Below are positions 39,835-48,262 of a DNA stretch of 64,000 bases, piece by piece. The stretch's first letter is position 1. Every line of letters starts with the position of its first letter. A program made the translations under genes and the position numbers. The DNA is from Paracoccus jeotgali (GTDB taxonomy: Bacteria > Pseudomonadota > Alphaproteobacteria > Rhodobacterales > Rhodobacteraceae), in assembly GCF_002865605.1 (NCBI RefSeq), contig NZ_CP025583.1, positions 662,501-726,500 of the forward strand, given 5' to 3'. The notes beneath the pieces were generated by a model. It was not told the origin of the DNA. It ran no database searches and saw only the letters and a program-made list of their open reading frames with translations.

Positions 39835-41097
39835 ATGCGCAGAGTTGTCGTCACCGGGTTGGGAATGGTCACGCCGCTGGCGTCGGGGGTCGAGGAAACT
39901 TGGTCCCGGCTGCTTGACGGCCAATCCGGCGCCGGGCCGATCACGCGCTTTGACGCCAGCGATGTCACCACGAAATACGCCTGCGAAGTCCCCTTTGGCG
40001 ATGGCAGCGACGGCAGCTTCAACCCCGACGACTGGATGGAGCCGAAGGACCGGCGCAAGGTCGATGATTTCATCCTGTATGGCATGGCGGCGGCGGTTCA
40101 GGCCGTCACCGATGCCGGGCTGACCGATACCTCGGACGAGGAAAAGCTGCGGACCGGGGTGATGATCGGTTCGGGCATCGGCGGGCTGACCTCGATTGCC
40201 GATACCGCCGTGCTGATCAAGGAAAAGGGGCCGAAGCGGGTCTCGCCCTTCTTCATTCCGGGGGCGCTGATCAACCTGATCTCGGGTCAGGTCTCAATCC
40301 GCTTCGGCTTCAAGGGGCCGAACCATGCGGTCGTCACGGCCTGTTCGACCGGCGCGCATGCCATTGGCGATGCGGCGCGGCTGATCATGCTGGGCGACGC
40401 CGATGTCATGGTCGCGGGCGGTGCGGAATCGCCCATCAGCGAGATCGGAATCGCCGGCTTCAACGCCTGCAAGGCGCTGTCGACGCATTTCGCCGACGAT
40501 CCCAAGGCCGCCAGCCGTCCCTATGACCGCGACCGTGATGGCTTTGTCATGGGCGAGGGCGCGGGCGTCGTCGTGCTGGAAGAGCTGGAGCACGCCCGCG
40601 CGCGCGGCGCCCACATCTATGCCGAGGTGCTGGGTTACGGGCTGTCGGGCGACGCCTATCACATCACCGCGCCGGCCGAGAATGGCGAGGGCGGGTTCCG
40701 CGCCATGCAGAACGCGCTGCGCAATACCGGGCTGACGCCGGAGGATATCGACTACGTCAACGCGCATGGCACCTCGACCATGGCCGACACCATCGAACTG
40801 GGTGCGGTCGAGCGGTTGCTGGGCGATCACGCCAGCAATGTCACCATGTCCTCGACCAAGTCGAGCATCGGGCATCTGCTGGGGGCGGCGGGCGCGGTCG
40901 AGGCGATCTTTTGCGTGCTGGCGCTGCGCGACCAGATCGCGCCGCCGACGATCAACTTGGACAATCCGGCGGTCGAGCCAAAGCTGGATCTTGCCGCCAA
41001 TGCCGCCGTGCGGCGCAAGATCGACGTGGCGCTGTCCAACAGCTTCGGCTTTGGCGGGACCAATGCCTGCCTGATCATCGGGCAGGTTCGCGACTGA
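39835..41097 (+). CDS. fabF: beta-ketoacyl-ACP synthase II
   Basis: FabF (420 residues) elongates acyl-ACP with malonyl-ACP. The catalytic Cys170 in VVTACSTGAHA, His in YVNAHGTSTMADTIE and the second His in SSTKSSIGHLLGAAGAVE are present. The stop shares one base with the mltG start (TGATG), so they are coupled, as in many proteobacteria. The acyl carrier protein gene is not in the window. Confidence 0.96.
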   Translation: MRRVVVTGLGMVTPLASGVEETWSRLLDGQSGAGPITRFDASDVTTKYACEVPFGDGSDGSFNPDDWMEPKDRRKVDDFILYGMAAAVQAVTDAGLTDTSDEEKLRTGVMIGSGIGGLTSIADTAVLIKEKGPKRVSPFFIPGALINLISGQVSIRFGFKGPNHAVVTACSTGAHAIGDAARLIMLGDADVMVAGGAESPISEIGIAGFNACKALSTHFADDPKAASRPYDRDRDGFVMGEGAGVVVLEELEHARARGAHIYAEVLGYGLSGDAYHITAPAENGEGGFRAMQNALRNTGLTPEDIDYVNAHGTSTMADTIELGAVERLLGDHASNVTMSSTKSSIGHLLGAAGAVEAIFCVLALRDQIAPPTINLDNPAVEPKLDLAANAAVRRKIDVALSNSFGFGGTNACLIIGQVRD

Positions 41098-42269
41098 TGT
41101 GGCGCAACATCGCCTCGACCTTTCTGACGCTGCTGCTGTTCGTTCTGATCGTGGCGGCGGGGATGCTGGCATGGGGGCGGGCGCAATATACGGGGGCCGG
41201 TCCCGCGCAGGTGGCGCAATGCGTGCAGGTCGCGCGCGGCGCCAGCCTGTCGGCGGTCAGCAAGACGCTGAAGGAACAGGGGGCGATTTCGAACTCATAT
41301 ATTTTCCGGGCCGGGGCCGATGCGGCGGGCAAGGCGCGGGATCTGAAGTTTGGCTCGTATCTGGTGCCGCCGGGGGCGAGCATGGAAGACATCGTCGCGG
41401 TCATCACCGCCGGCGGGCCGTCCACCTGCGGGACCGAAGTGATCTATCGCGTCGGTGTGCGCGCCGATTCGGTGGTGTTGCGCGACATCAACCCCGAGAC
41501 CGGCGTCTATGAAGAGCGGGTGAAATACGATCCGGTCACCGAACAGCCGCATGACGCCGTGCTGCGGGCCGAGAACCAGCCCGATGCCCGCCTGCGCGTT
41601 GTCGTCGCCGAGGGTGTGACCAGCTGGCAGGTGGCCGAGGGGCTGAAACGCGCCAATTTCCTGAGCGGCGAGATCGACACGGTCCCCCCCGAGGGGATGC
41701 TCGCGCCCGACAGCTATGAGGTGCAGAAGGGCGCCGACCGCGAAGCGATCCTGGCCGATATGGAGAAGCGCCAGCAGGCGATCCTGCAGGCGGCGTGGGA
41801 AAGCCGACCGTTCGGGCTGCCCTATCAGACGCCGGAGGAGGCGCTGATCATGGCCTCGATCGTCGAAAAGGAAACCGGCATCGCCGAGGAGCGCGCCGAT
41901 GTGGCCAGCGTCTTCGTCAACCGGCTGGAGCAGGGGATGCGCCTGCAGACCGACCCGACGGTGATCTATGGCGTCACCGAGGGCAAGGGCGTGCTGGATC
42001 GCGGGTTGCGCCGGTCGGAACTGGACCGCAAGACCGACTGGAACACCTATCAGATCGACGGGCTGCCTAGGACGCCCATCGCCAACCCCGGCAAGGCGGC
42101 CATCGAGGCCGCGCTGAACCCGGCGGCGACGGAGTACCTGTACTTTGTCGCGGATGGCTCTGGCGGGCACCAATTCTCGCGCACGCTGGAAGAGCATAAC
42201 GCCGCCGTTGCACGCTGGCGCCAGATCGAGGCGGATCAGAGCGCGCCGCAGCCGCCGACCGGGGGCTGA
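41097..42269 (+). CDS. mltG: endolytic murein transglycosylase MltG
   Basis: The 390-residue protein has one N-terminal TM helix (residues ~7-25), a LysM-like subdomain, and the YceG/MltG domain with catalytic Glu257 in MASIVEKETG. NRLEQGMRLQTDPTVIYG and the terminal YLYFVADGSGGHQFSRTLEEHN also match. MltG cuts nascent glycan strands and sets their length. Start by TGATG overlap with fabF. Confidence 0.95.
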   Translation: MWRNIASTFLTLLLFVLIVAAGMLAWGRAQYTGAGPAQVAQCVQVARGASLSAVSKTLKEQGAISNSYIFRAGADAAGKARDLKFGSYLVPPGASMEDIVAVITAGGPSTCGTEVIYRVGVRADSVVLRDINPETGVYEERVKYDPVTEQPHDAVLRAENQPDARLRVVVAEGVTSWQVAEGLKRANFLSGEIDTVPPEGMLAPDSYEVQKGADREAILADMEKRQQAILQAAWESRPFGLPYQTPEEALIMASIVEKETGIAEERADVASVFVNRLEQGMRLQTDPTVIYGVTEGKGVLDRGLRRSELDRKTDWNTYQIDGLPRTPIANPGKAAIEAALNPAATEYLYFVADGSGGHQFSRTLEEHNAAVARWRQIEADQSAPQPPTGG

Positions 42270-42427
42270 GCGGCGCGCCTCGCATAGGCTGTGATTCTGC
42301 GATTCGTGGCGTGACGTGTTGCGGAAATCGGCCCTATGCAACAGCGTGCGGCTGGGGTGTTGCGTGCAGTAAGGCGCTGTTATCCTTGGTAAAGCAGCGG
42401 CAAACATCACACGTCAGGGTTTAGCGA

Positions 42428-42456
42428 TTGACTTGGCGAACGGCCCAGGGTAGAAG
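42428..42456 (+). promoter_or_regulatory. promoter candidate in the GTA leader
   Basis: TTGACT (42428-42433), 17-nt spacer, TAGAAG (42451-42456). The predicted start is near 42463, only ~20 nt before a terminator hairpin and ~100 nt before g1. An imperfect palindrome (CGCTGTTA...TAAAGCAGCG, 42375-42399) lies upstream and could bind an activator. Confidence 0.45.
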
Positions 42457-42480
42457 GTATTCATGCTGGGAGAAATGGGC

Positions 42481-42516
42481 AAGCGGCCGGGTCACTGACC
42501 CCGGGCCGCTTTTTTC
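42481..42516 (+). terminator. intrinsic terminator in the leader of the GTA cluster
   Basis: An outer stem GCGGCC/GGCCGC encloses an inner GGGTC/GACCC hairpin and is followed by T6. It is 210 nt beyond mltG and 46 nt before g1. It may end mltG transcripts, release a ~55-nt RNA from the promoter at 42428, or attenuate GTA transcription. Confidence 0.8.
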
Positions 42517-42561
42517 GTTTCTCGGCTCGTGCGGACAGATCACGAGGCGGGGCATGGCTGA

Positions 42562-42927
42562 ATGACAATGACATTCGATCCGGGGTCGTTTGAACCGGGG
42601 GCCGAACAGGTCGGGGCGCAGGTGACGCGCCACGATCCGATCGAGACCATAGAGATCGCAAGCGGCGTCTTTCGGGACGCCGCCGAAGACATGGAGCGGC
42701 TGCGGCGCAAGCTGCGGGCCGGTGATCTGGGCGAGCTGAAGGACGCCGCCGCCATGGCGCGCAGCCTGCGCAACGCGACGCAGCAGATGATCGAGGAAAG
42801 GAACAAGGTTGACAAACTTCGCAAGGAAATTGCCGGAGGGGTCGGGGACGGCTGTTTCGACCTTGACGCCGCCCGCGATGAAATCGGGCGCCGCCTGGCT
42901 TGCCTCCGCCGCGCCGAGGGAGGTTGA
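42562..42927 (+). CDS. GTA gp1, small terminase-like protein
   Basis: The 121-residue mostly helical acidic/basic protein sits at the GTA g1 position. A coiled-coil-like stretch (DMERLRRKLRAGDLGELKDAAAMARSLRNATQQMIEERNKVDKLRKEI in outline) matches the oligomeric small terminase that presents DNA to the large subunit. A second ATG 6 nt downstream is possible. The coding region overlaps the start of the large terminase gene in another frame. Confidence 0.8.
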   Translation: MTMTFDPGSFEPGAEQVGAQVTRHDPIETIEIASGVFRDAAEDMERLRRKLRAGDLGELKDAAAMARSLRNATQQMIEERNKVDKLRKEIAGGVGDGCFDLDAARDEIGRRLACLRRAEGG

Positions 42928-44224
42928 CGCGTTCCTGGCCGGCCTGAGCGACAATGCGCTGGCGAGCCTGCCGTGGATCTTCGAGTTCTGGGCGCTGCCG
43001 CATCAGCTGCCGCCGCGTGGCGACTGGAAAAGCTGGGTCATCATGGGCGGACGGGGCGCGGGCAAGACGCGTGCCGGGGCCGAATGGGTGCGCCGCAAGG
43101 TCGAGGGGGCGACACCGCAGGCGCGGGGGGAATGCTCGCGGGTGGCGCTGATCGGCGAGACCTTCGATCAGGCCCGCGAGGTGATGGTGATGGGCGACAG
43201 CGGGATTCTGGCCTACTCGCCCCCCGACCGGCGTCCGGTGTGGGAGGCGTCGCGGCGCAGGCTGGTCTGGCCCAATGGCGCGACCGCGACGGTCTATTCC
43301 GCCCATGAGCCAGAGGCGCTGCGCGGGCCGCAATTCGACGTGGCCTGAGTGGACGAACTGGCCAAGTGGAAGAAGGCCGAGGACAGCTGGGACATGCTGC
43401 AATTCGCGCTGCGTCTGGGCAGCCATCCGCAGCAGGTCGTGACCACCACGCCGCGCAATGTCGAGGTGCTGAAACGCATCCTGCGCAGCGCCTCTACGGT
43501 GACGACGCAGGCGCCGACCGATGCCAACCGCGCCTATCTGGCCGAGAGCTTTCTGGCCGAGGTCGAAGCGCGTTACGGCGGCACCCGGCTAGGCCGGCAA
43601 GAGCTGGAGGGCGTGCTGCTGGAGGATGTCGAGGGTGCGCTGTGGACCTCGGCCATGGTCGAGGCGGCACGGGTCGACCGGCTGCCGGATCTGGACCGGA
43701 TCGTGGTCGCCATCGACCCGGCGGTCAGCGGGGCCGAGGGGTCGGACGAATGCGGGATCGTCGTCGCCGGCGTGGTGACGCAGGGGCCGCCCAAAAATTG
43801 GCGGGCCTATGTGATCGAGGATGCCAGCCTGCGCGGCAGTCCCAGCGACTGGGCGCGCGGCGCCATTGCGGCGATGGATCGCCACAAGGCCGAGAAGCTG
43901 GTGGCCGAGGTCAACCAGGGCGGCGATCTGATCGAAAGCGTGCTGCGCCAGCTTGATCCGCTGGTGCCCTTCCGGGGGCTGCGGGCCTCGCGCGGGAAGG
44001 CGCTGCGGGCAGAGCCGGTGGCGGCGCTGTATGAGCAGGGCCGGGTGAAGCATCTGCGCGGGCCGTCGCTGGGCGCGCTGGAAGATCAGATGTGCCGGAT
44101 GAGCCTGCGCGGCTATGAGGGGCGCGGCTCTCCCGACCGGGTCGATGCGCTGGTCTGGGCGATCCACGAGCTGATGATCGAGCCGGCAAGCGGCTTTCGA
44201 CAGCCGCAGATGCGCAGCCTGTGA
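42878..44224 (+). pseudogene. GTA gp2, large terminase, interrupted by an in-frame TGA
   Basis: The packaging motor ATPase/nuclease is in one frame throughout but has a TGA at 43346-43348. Part 1 (156 residues) has Walker A GGRGAGKTR. Part 2 (43349-44224, 291 residues, could restart at the GTG after the TGA) has VDELAKWKK, TTTPRNVEVLK and nuclease-type acidic strands (VVAIDPAVSGAEGSDECG). The TGA falls within Walker B, where relatives read Trp-Cys before the Asp-Glu pair; here the sequence is stop-Val before the same DE. No frameshift is needed to join the halves. Possibilities are a true nonsense mutation, a sequencing error (TGG to TGA), or readthrough by tRNA-Trp. The ATG at 42878 is the family-like start; a TTG at 42809 is also in frame. 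Confidence 0.8.
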
Positions 44225-44250
44225 CGCTGACGGATATCGAGGAAAACCGG

Positions 44251-44281
44251 GGGCCGCCAATTCGGGCGGCCCTTTTCTTTT
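44251..44281 (+). terminator. intrinsic-terminator hairpin between GTA g2 and g3
   Basis: An 8-bp perfect stem GGGCCGCC/GGCGGCCC (44251-44258, 44265-44272) with loop AATTCG is followed by TTTTCTTTTC. It lies in the 78-nt gap before the portal gene and points in the direction of transcription. Confidence 0.85.
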
Positions 44282-44302
44282 CGACAGGAACGGAGGCGAG
44301 GC

Positions 44303-45496
44303 ATGGCGTTTCGTTTGTTTTCCCGGTCGCCGCAGGGCGCGCCGGTCATCGAGGGAAAGGCCAGCGCCAGCGGCCGGGTGGCGGCGCTTGCGGCCGGATA
44401 CGGGCGCTCGGTCTGGTCGGCGCGCGACACCGGCAGCCTGACCCGCGGCGGGTTCATCGCCAACCCGGTCGGGTTCCGGGCCGTGCGGCTGATCTGCGAG
44501 GCGGCGGCGGCGGTGCCGCTGATCTGCCAGGATCGCGAGCAGCGCTATGACACCCATCCGGTGCTGGACCTGCTGCGCCGGCCGAATCCGGGGCAGGGCC
44601 GGGCCGAGCTGTTCGAGGCGCTGTTCGGCCAGATCCTGCTGAGCGGGAACGGCTATCTGGAAGCCGTCGGCGTCAGCGGCGAGGGGCTGCCGGCGGAACT
44701 GCACGTGCTGCGATCCGACCGGATGAGCGTGGTGCCGGGCGAGGATGGCTGGCCGGTGGCGTTCGAATATGCGGTGGGCGGGCACAAGCACCGTTTCGAC
44801 ATGCGCGGCAGCCCCGATCCGATCTGCCATATCCGCAGCTTCCACCCGACCGACGATCATTACGGGCTGTCGCCCTTGCAGGCGGCGGCGGTGGCGGTCG
44901 ATGTCCACAACAGCGCCTCGGCCTGGTCCAAGGCGCTGCTGGACAATGCCGCGCGGCCCTCGGGCGCGATCATCTACAAGGGGCCGGACGGGCATGGCAA
45001 CCTGTCGGCCGAGCAATATGAGCGTCTGGTCGTCGAGATGGAGACGCATCACCAGGGCGCGCGCAATGCCGGGCGCCCGGTGCTGCTGGAAGGCGGGCTG
45101 GACTGGAAGCCGATGGGGTTCTCGCCCTCGGACATGGAGTTTCACGAGACCAAGCTGTCGGCGGCGCGCGAGATCGCGCAGGCCTTCGGGGTGCCGCCGA
45201 TGCTGATCGGCATCCCCGGCGACGCCACCTATGCCAATTACGCCGAGGCGCATCGGGCCTTTTACCGCCTGACCGTCCTGCCGCTGGCCAGCCGGGTCGC
45301 GGCGGCGGTGGCGTGGTTCCTGTCCGAGCATCTGGGCGCCGAGGTCGATCTGCGCCCCGACGCCGATCAGGTCCCGGCGCTGGCGGCGGAACGCGAGCAG
45401 CTGTGGGCGCGGGTGGGCGCGGCGAGCTTTCTGACCGACGCCGAGAAGCGCGCCGCGCTGGGCCTGCCGCCACTGGGCGATGACGGGACCGCCTGA
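44303..45496 (+). CDS. GTA gp3, HK97-family portal protein
   Basis: The 397-residue portal protein has TRGGFIANPVGFRAVRLICEAAAAVPL at the start and the HK97 portal core with GNGYLEAVGVSGEG, SPLQAAAVAVDVHNSASAW and the clip/stem region FGVPPMLIGIPGDATYANYAEAHRAFY. It forms the dodecameric DNA gate at one capsid vertex. An ACGGAGGCGAGG site precedes the ATG. Confidence 0.93.
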   Translation: MAFRLFSRSPQGAPVIEGKASASGRVAALAAGYGRSVWSARDTGSLTRGGFIANPVGFRAVRLICEAAAAVPLICQDREQRYDTHPVLDLLRRPNPGQGRAELFEALFGQILLSGNGYLEAVGVSGEGLPAELHVLRSDRMSVVPGEDGWPVAFEYAVGGHKHRFDMRGSPDPICHIRSFHPTDDHYGLSPLQAAAVAVDVHNSASAWSKALLDNAARPSGAIIYKGPDGHGNLSAEQYERLVVEMETHHQGARNAGRPVLLEGGLDWKPMGFSPSDMEFHETKLSAAREIAQAFGVPPMLIGIPGDATYANYAEAHRAFYRLTVLPLASRVAAAVAWFLSEHLGAEVDLRPDADQVPALAAEREQLWARVGAASFLTDAEKRAALGLPPLGDDGTA

Positions 45497-45497
45497 G

Positions 45498-45728
45498 ATG
45501 GAAGGCTCTCGCTTTGTCGACGGCTATGACCCGCATCACCACCGTTTCGAGGCACAGGAGCGTGTCATGGCATTGCAGTTCGGCGCGGTGGACAAGCGGC
45601 TTGAGCGGATCGAGGCCCTGATCGAGGGGCTGGAAAAGCGGCTGTGGATGACGGTTTACGGCGTCGTCGCCGTGATCCTGTCGCAGGCCGTGCAGTCGAT
45701 CCTGGAATTTGCACCGAAAGGAGGCTGA
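45498..45728 (+). CDS. GTA g3.5, small protein with a C-terminal hydrophobic helix
   Basis: The 76-residue protein starts MEGSRFVDGYDPHHH, continues with a coiled-coil-prone amphipathic stretch (VDKRLERIEALIEGLEKRL) and ends in one hydrophobic helix (WMTVYGVVAVILSQAV). It occupies the g3.5 position between portal and protease. Function is not established. The ATG two bases after the g3 stop is preferred; an upstream ATG inside g3 is in frame. Confidence 0.75.
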   Translation: MEGSRFVDGYDPHHHRFEAQERVMALQFGAVDKRLERIEALIEGLEKRLWMTVYGVVAVILSQAVQSILEFAPKGG

Positions 45729-45731
45729 CCG

Positions 45732-46266
45732 ATGGAGAGCGGTCTGGAGTTGAAATTTGCCGGGGGCAAGCCGGTGATGACCGAGGGTTCGGTCATCGAA
45801 GGCTATGCCAGCCGCTTCGGCCTGGCCGATCAGGGCGGGGACGTGGTGACGCGGGGCGCGTTCGCCGCCTCGCTGAAGCGGGTCGCGGGGGGGGGACAAG
45901 GTTCGGATGCTGTGGCAGCACGATCCGACCCGCCCCATCGGGGTCTGGGACGAAATCCGCGAGGACGAGACCGGGCTGTGGGTGCGCGGCAGGCTGCTGC
46001 CCGACGTGGCGCTGGCCCGCGAGGCGGCGACGCTGATCGAGGCCGGGGCCATTGACGGGCTGTCCATCGGCTATCGCACGCTGCGTGCCCACAAGGACGA
46101 CCGCGGCCGCCGCCTGCTGACCGAGGTCGAGCTGTGGGAGGTGTCGCTGGTCACCTTCCCGATGCTGCCCGAGGCCAAGCTGGGCCGCAAGGGGCGGGAC
46201 GACGAGCCCGAGCATGACGAACTCGCCGCGGCGCTGGTCGCTGCGACGGAGGCCCTGCGCGGCTGA
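45732..46266 (+). pseudogene. GTA gp4, HK97-family prohead protease with a +1 frameshift in a G9 run
   Basis: The first 54 codons read MESGLELKFAGGKPVMTEGS to SLKRVAGG in one frame. After nine consecutive G at 45887-45895 the conserved sequence DKVRMLWQHDPTRPIGVWDEI continues in the next frame to 46266. Removing one G restores a 177-residue protein with catalytic His in LWQHDP and Ser in DGLSIGYR. The protease normally trims the capsid protein and scaffold during maturation. The run may be a sequencing artefact, a real lesion or a slippage-prone tract. Confidence 0.85.
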
Positions 46267-46354
46267 GCCGCGGGGGCAGGGGTTCGGGTCGGGCCTGCCG
46301 TGGCGCCCGATCCGGCAACGGGCCTTGGCCCATTTCATCCACGAGGAGACGCTG

Positions 46355-47521
46355 ATGACCGAGGTCACATCCGGGGACGCGACCGCGCCCGCGCCCGGCG
46401 AGCTGAAGGGTGCGCTGCTGGGGTTCGTGAACGAACTCCGCACGTTCCGCGACGACATTCAGAAGAAACTGAACACACAGGATGAACGCATGAGCATGTT
46501 CGAACGCAAGACCGCCTTCCGCGCCCGCAGCCCGCTGTCGACCGAGGCCAACCCCGCCGCCCCGCATCAGAAAGCGTTCAACGCCTATCTGCGCCGCGGC
46601 GACGAGACCGGGATGCGCAGCCTCGCCATCGAGGAGAAAAGCCTGACCACCGCCGACAACGCCTTCATCGCCTCGCCGCAACTGGCCGAGAGCGTGCAGA
46701 ACGTGCTGAGCAATGCCGGCTCGCTGCGGGCGCTGGCCAATGTCGTGCAGGTCGAGGCCGCCACCTATGAGGCGCTGATCGACTCGGACGATCTGGTCAC
46801 CGGCTGGGCGAGCGAGACGGCGGCCGCAGAGACCGCGCCCGCGCATATCGAGCGCATCCAGATCGCGCTGCACGAGCTGTCGGCCATGCCGCGCGCCAGC
46901 CAGCGCCTGCTGGACGATGCCGCCTTTGACATCGAAACCTGGCTGGCCGGGCGCATCGCCGAGAAATTCGCCCGCGCCGAGGCCGCGTCCTTCCTGATGG
47001 GCGACGGCATCAACAAGCCGCGCGGCCTGCTGCGCCAGACGCTGGACATGACGGGCAAGGGCGACATCCGCCGGATCGGCGCCATCAAGACCGGCGCGGC
47101 GGGCGGCTTCGCGGCCAATAACGGCGCCAGCGTGCTGATCGACCTGGTCTATGCGCTGCCGGCCGGGCATCGCGCCAATGCGGCCTTCATCATGAGCTCG
47201 AAAACCGCGGCCGCGGTTCGCAAGCTGAAGGATGGCGATGGCCGCTTCATCTGGGCCGACAGCCTGGCGGCGGGCGAGCCGGCGCGGCTGCTGGGCTATC
47301 CGGTGATGCTGTCCGAGGACATGCCCGAGATCGAGGCCGACAGCGTCTCGATCGCCTTCGGCGACTTCAAGGCCGCCTATACCATCGTCGAGCGTCCCGA
47401 GCTGCGCGTGCTGCGTGACCCCTTCTCGGTCAAGCCGCATGTGCTGTTCTACGCCACCAAGCGCGTCGGTGGCGGGCTGGTCGATGGACGTGCCGTCAAG
47501 GTCCTGCGGTTCGGCGCCTGA
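46355..47521 (+). CDS. GTA gp5, HK97-fold major capsid protein
   Basis: The 388-residue protein has an N-terminal delta-domain (to about residue 70, helical, with a KLNTQDERMSMFERKTAF stretch) expected to be cleaved by gp4. The HK97 fold follows (SLTTADNAFIASPQLAESV, FLMGDGINKPRGLL, TKRVGGGLVDGRAVKVLRF). CGAGGAGA precedes the ATG. A 10-bp hairpin (46285-46294 with 46305-46314) lies in the 88-nt leader. Coding is uninterrupted. Confidence 0.95.
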   Translation: MTEVTSGDATAPAPGELKGALLGFVNELRTFRDDIQKKLNTQDERMSMFERKTAFRARSPLSTEANPAAPHQKAFNAYLRRGDETGMRSLAIEEKSLTTADNAFIASPQLAESVQNVLSNAGSLRALANVVQVEAATYEALIDSDDLVTGWASETAAAETAPAHIERIQIALHELSAMPRASQRLLDDAAFDIETWLAGRIAEKFARAEAASFLMGDGINKPRGLLRQTLDMTGKGDIRRIGAIKTGAAGGFAANNGASVLIDLVYALPAGHRANAAFIMSSKTAAAVRKLKDGDGRFIWADSLAAGEPARLLGYPVMLSEDMPEIEADSVSIAFGDFKAAYTIVERPELRVLRDPFSVKPHVLFYATKRVGGGLVDGRAVKVLRFGA

Positions 47522-47537
47522 TCCCAGGCCGTCGAGG

Positions 47538-47613
47538 GTCGCGCCGGCCGTCGCTCCGCCGGTTCAGCAACTGTCCGCGCACGCCCGGAAACGGCGTGCC
47601 GGCGCGGCTTTTT
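47538..47613 (+). terminator. weak terminator-like structure between GTA g5 and g6
   Basis: An 11-bp stem (47538-47548 with 47598-47608, one G-U) closes a 49-nt loop that holds its own hairpin (GCACGCC/GGCGTGC), and is followed directly by T5. The large loop makes it weaker than a standard terminator. It lies in the 138-nt gap after the capsid gene, the longest gap inside the cluster. Confidence 0.5.
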
Positions 47614-47659
47614 CCTGTGAATGCGGGCCTATGGGTCCAGCCTGGACGGGGGGTTCGGG

Positions 47660-48262
47660 ATGATACTTGTCGAAGAAACGACGCTGGCCGATGCGGCGCT
47701 GCCGGTGGCCGAGTTGCGCGCGTATCTGCGGCTGGGCACTGGCTTTGATCTTGCGGATGACGGTGACGAAAACCGCGCGCTGGCGGGGTTTCTGCGCGCG
47801 GCCATGGCCACCATCGAGGGGCGGACCGGCAAGGTGCTGCTGCGCCGCGACTATCGTCTGGTGCTGCAGGACTGGCGCGATCCATGCGGCCAGCCCTTGC
47901 CGATGGCGCCGGTGGGCCGGGTCGATGCGGTCCAGATCGAGGCCGCCGATGGCAGCCTGCGGACCCTGCCGCCCGACAGCTGGCGGCTGGTCGAGGATGT
48001 GATGCGCCCGCTGATCCGCCCGCGCGGCCCGGCCCTGCCCGAGGTGCCCGATGGCGGCAGCGCAGTCATCCGCTTTACCGCCGGTTTCGCGGATGACTGG
48101 GCGCTGGTGCCCGCCGATCTGGCGCAGGCGGTGCTGATGCTGGCCGCGCGCTATTACGAGGATCGCGGCCAAGAGGCCGGGCGTGCCCTGCCGATGGGGG
48201 TCAGCGCCTTGATCGAGCGCTGGCGCGCGGTCCGGGTTCTGGCCGGACGGGGGGCGCGCTGA
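47660..48262 (+). CDS. GTA gp6, head-tail adaptor
   Basis: The 200-residue protein (MILVEETTLADAALPVAELRAYLRL) matches the phage head-tail connector family at this position: helices with RALAGFLRAAMATIEGRTGKVLLRRDY and AVLMLAARYYEDRGQ. It forms the ring between portal and stopper. The ATG at 47660 follows GGGGGG. The stop overlaps g7. Confidence 0.85.
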   Translation: MILVEETTLADAALPVAELRAYLRLGTGFDLADDGDENRALAGFLRAAMATIEGRTGKVLLRRDYRLVLQDWRDPCGQPLPMAPVGRVDAVQIEAADGSLRTLPPDSWRLVEDVMRPLIRPRGPALPEVPDGGSAVIRFTAGFADDWALVPADLAQAVLMLAARYYEDRGQEAGRALPMGVSALIERWRAVRVLAGRGAR

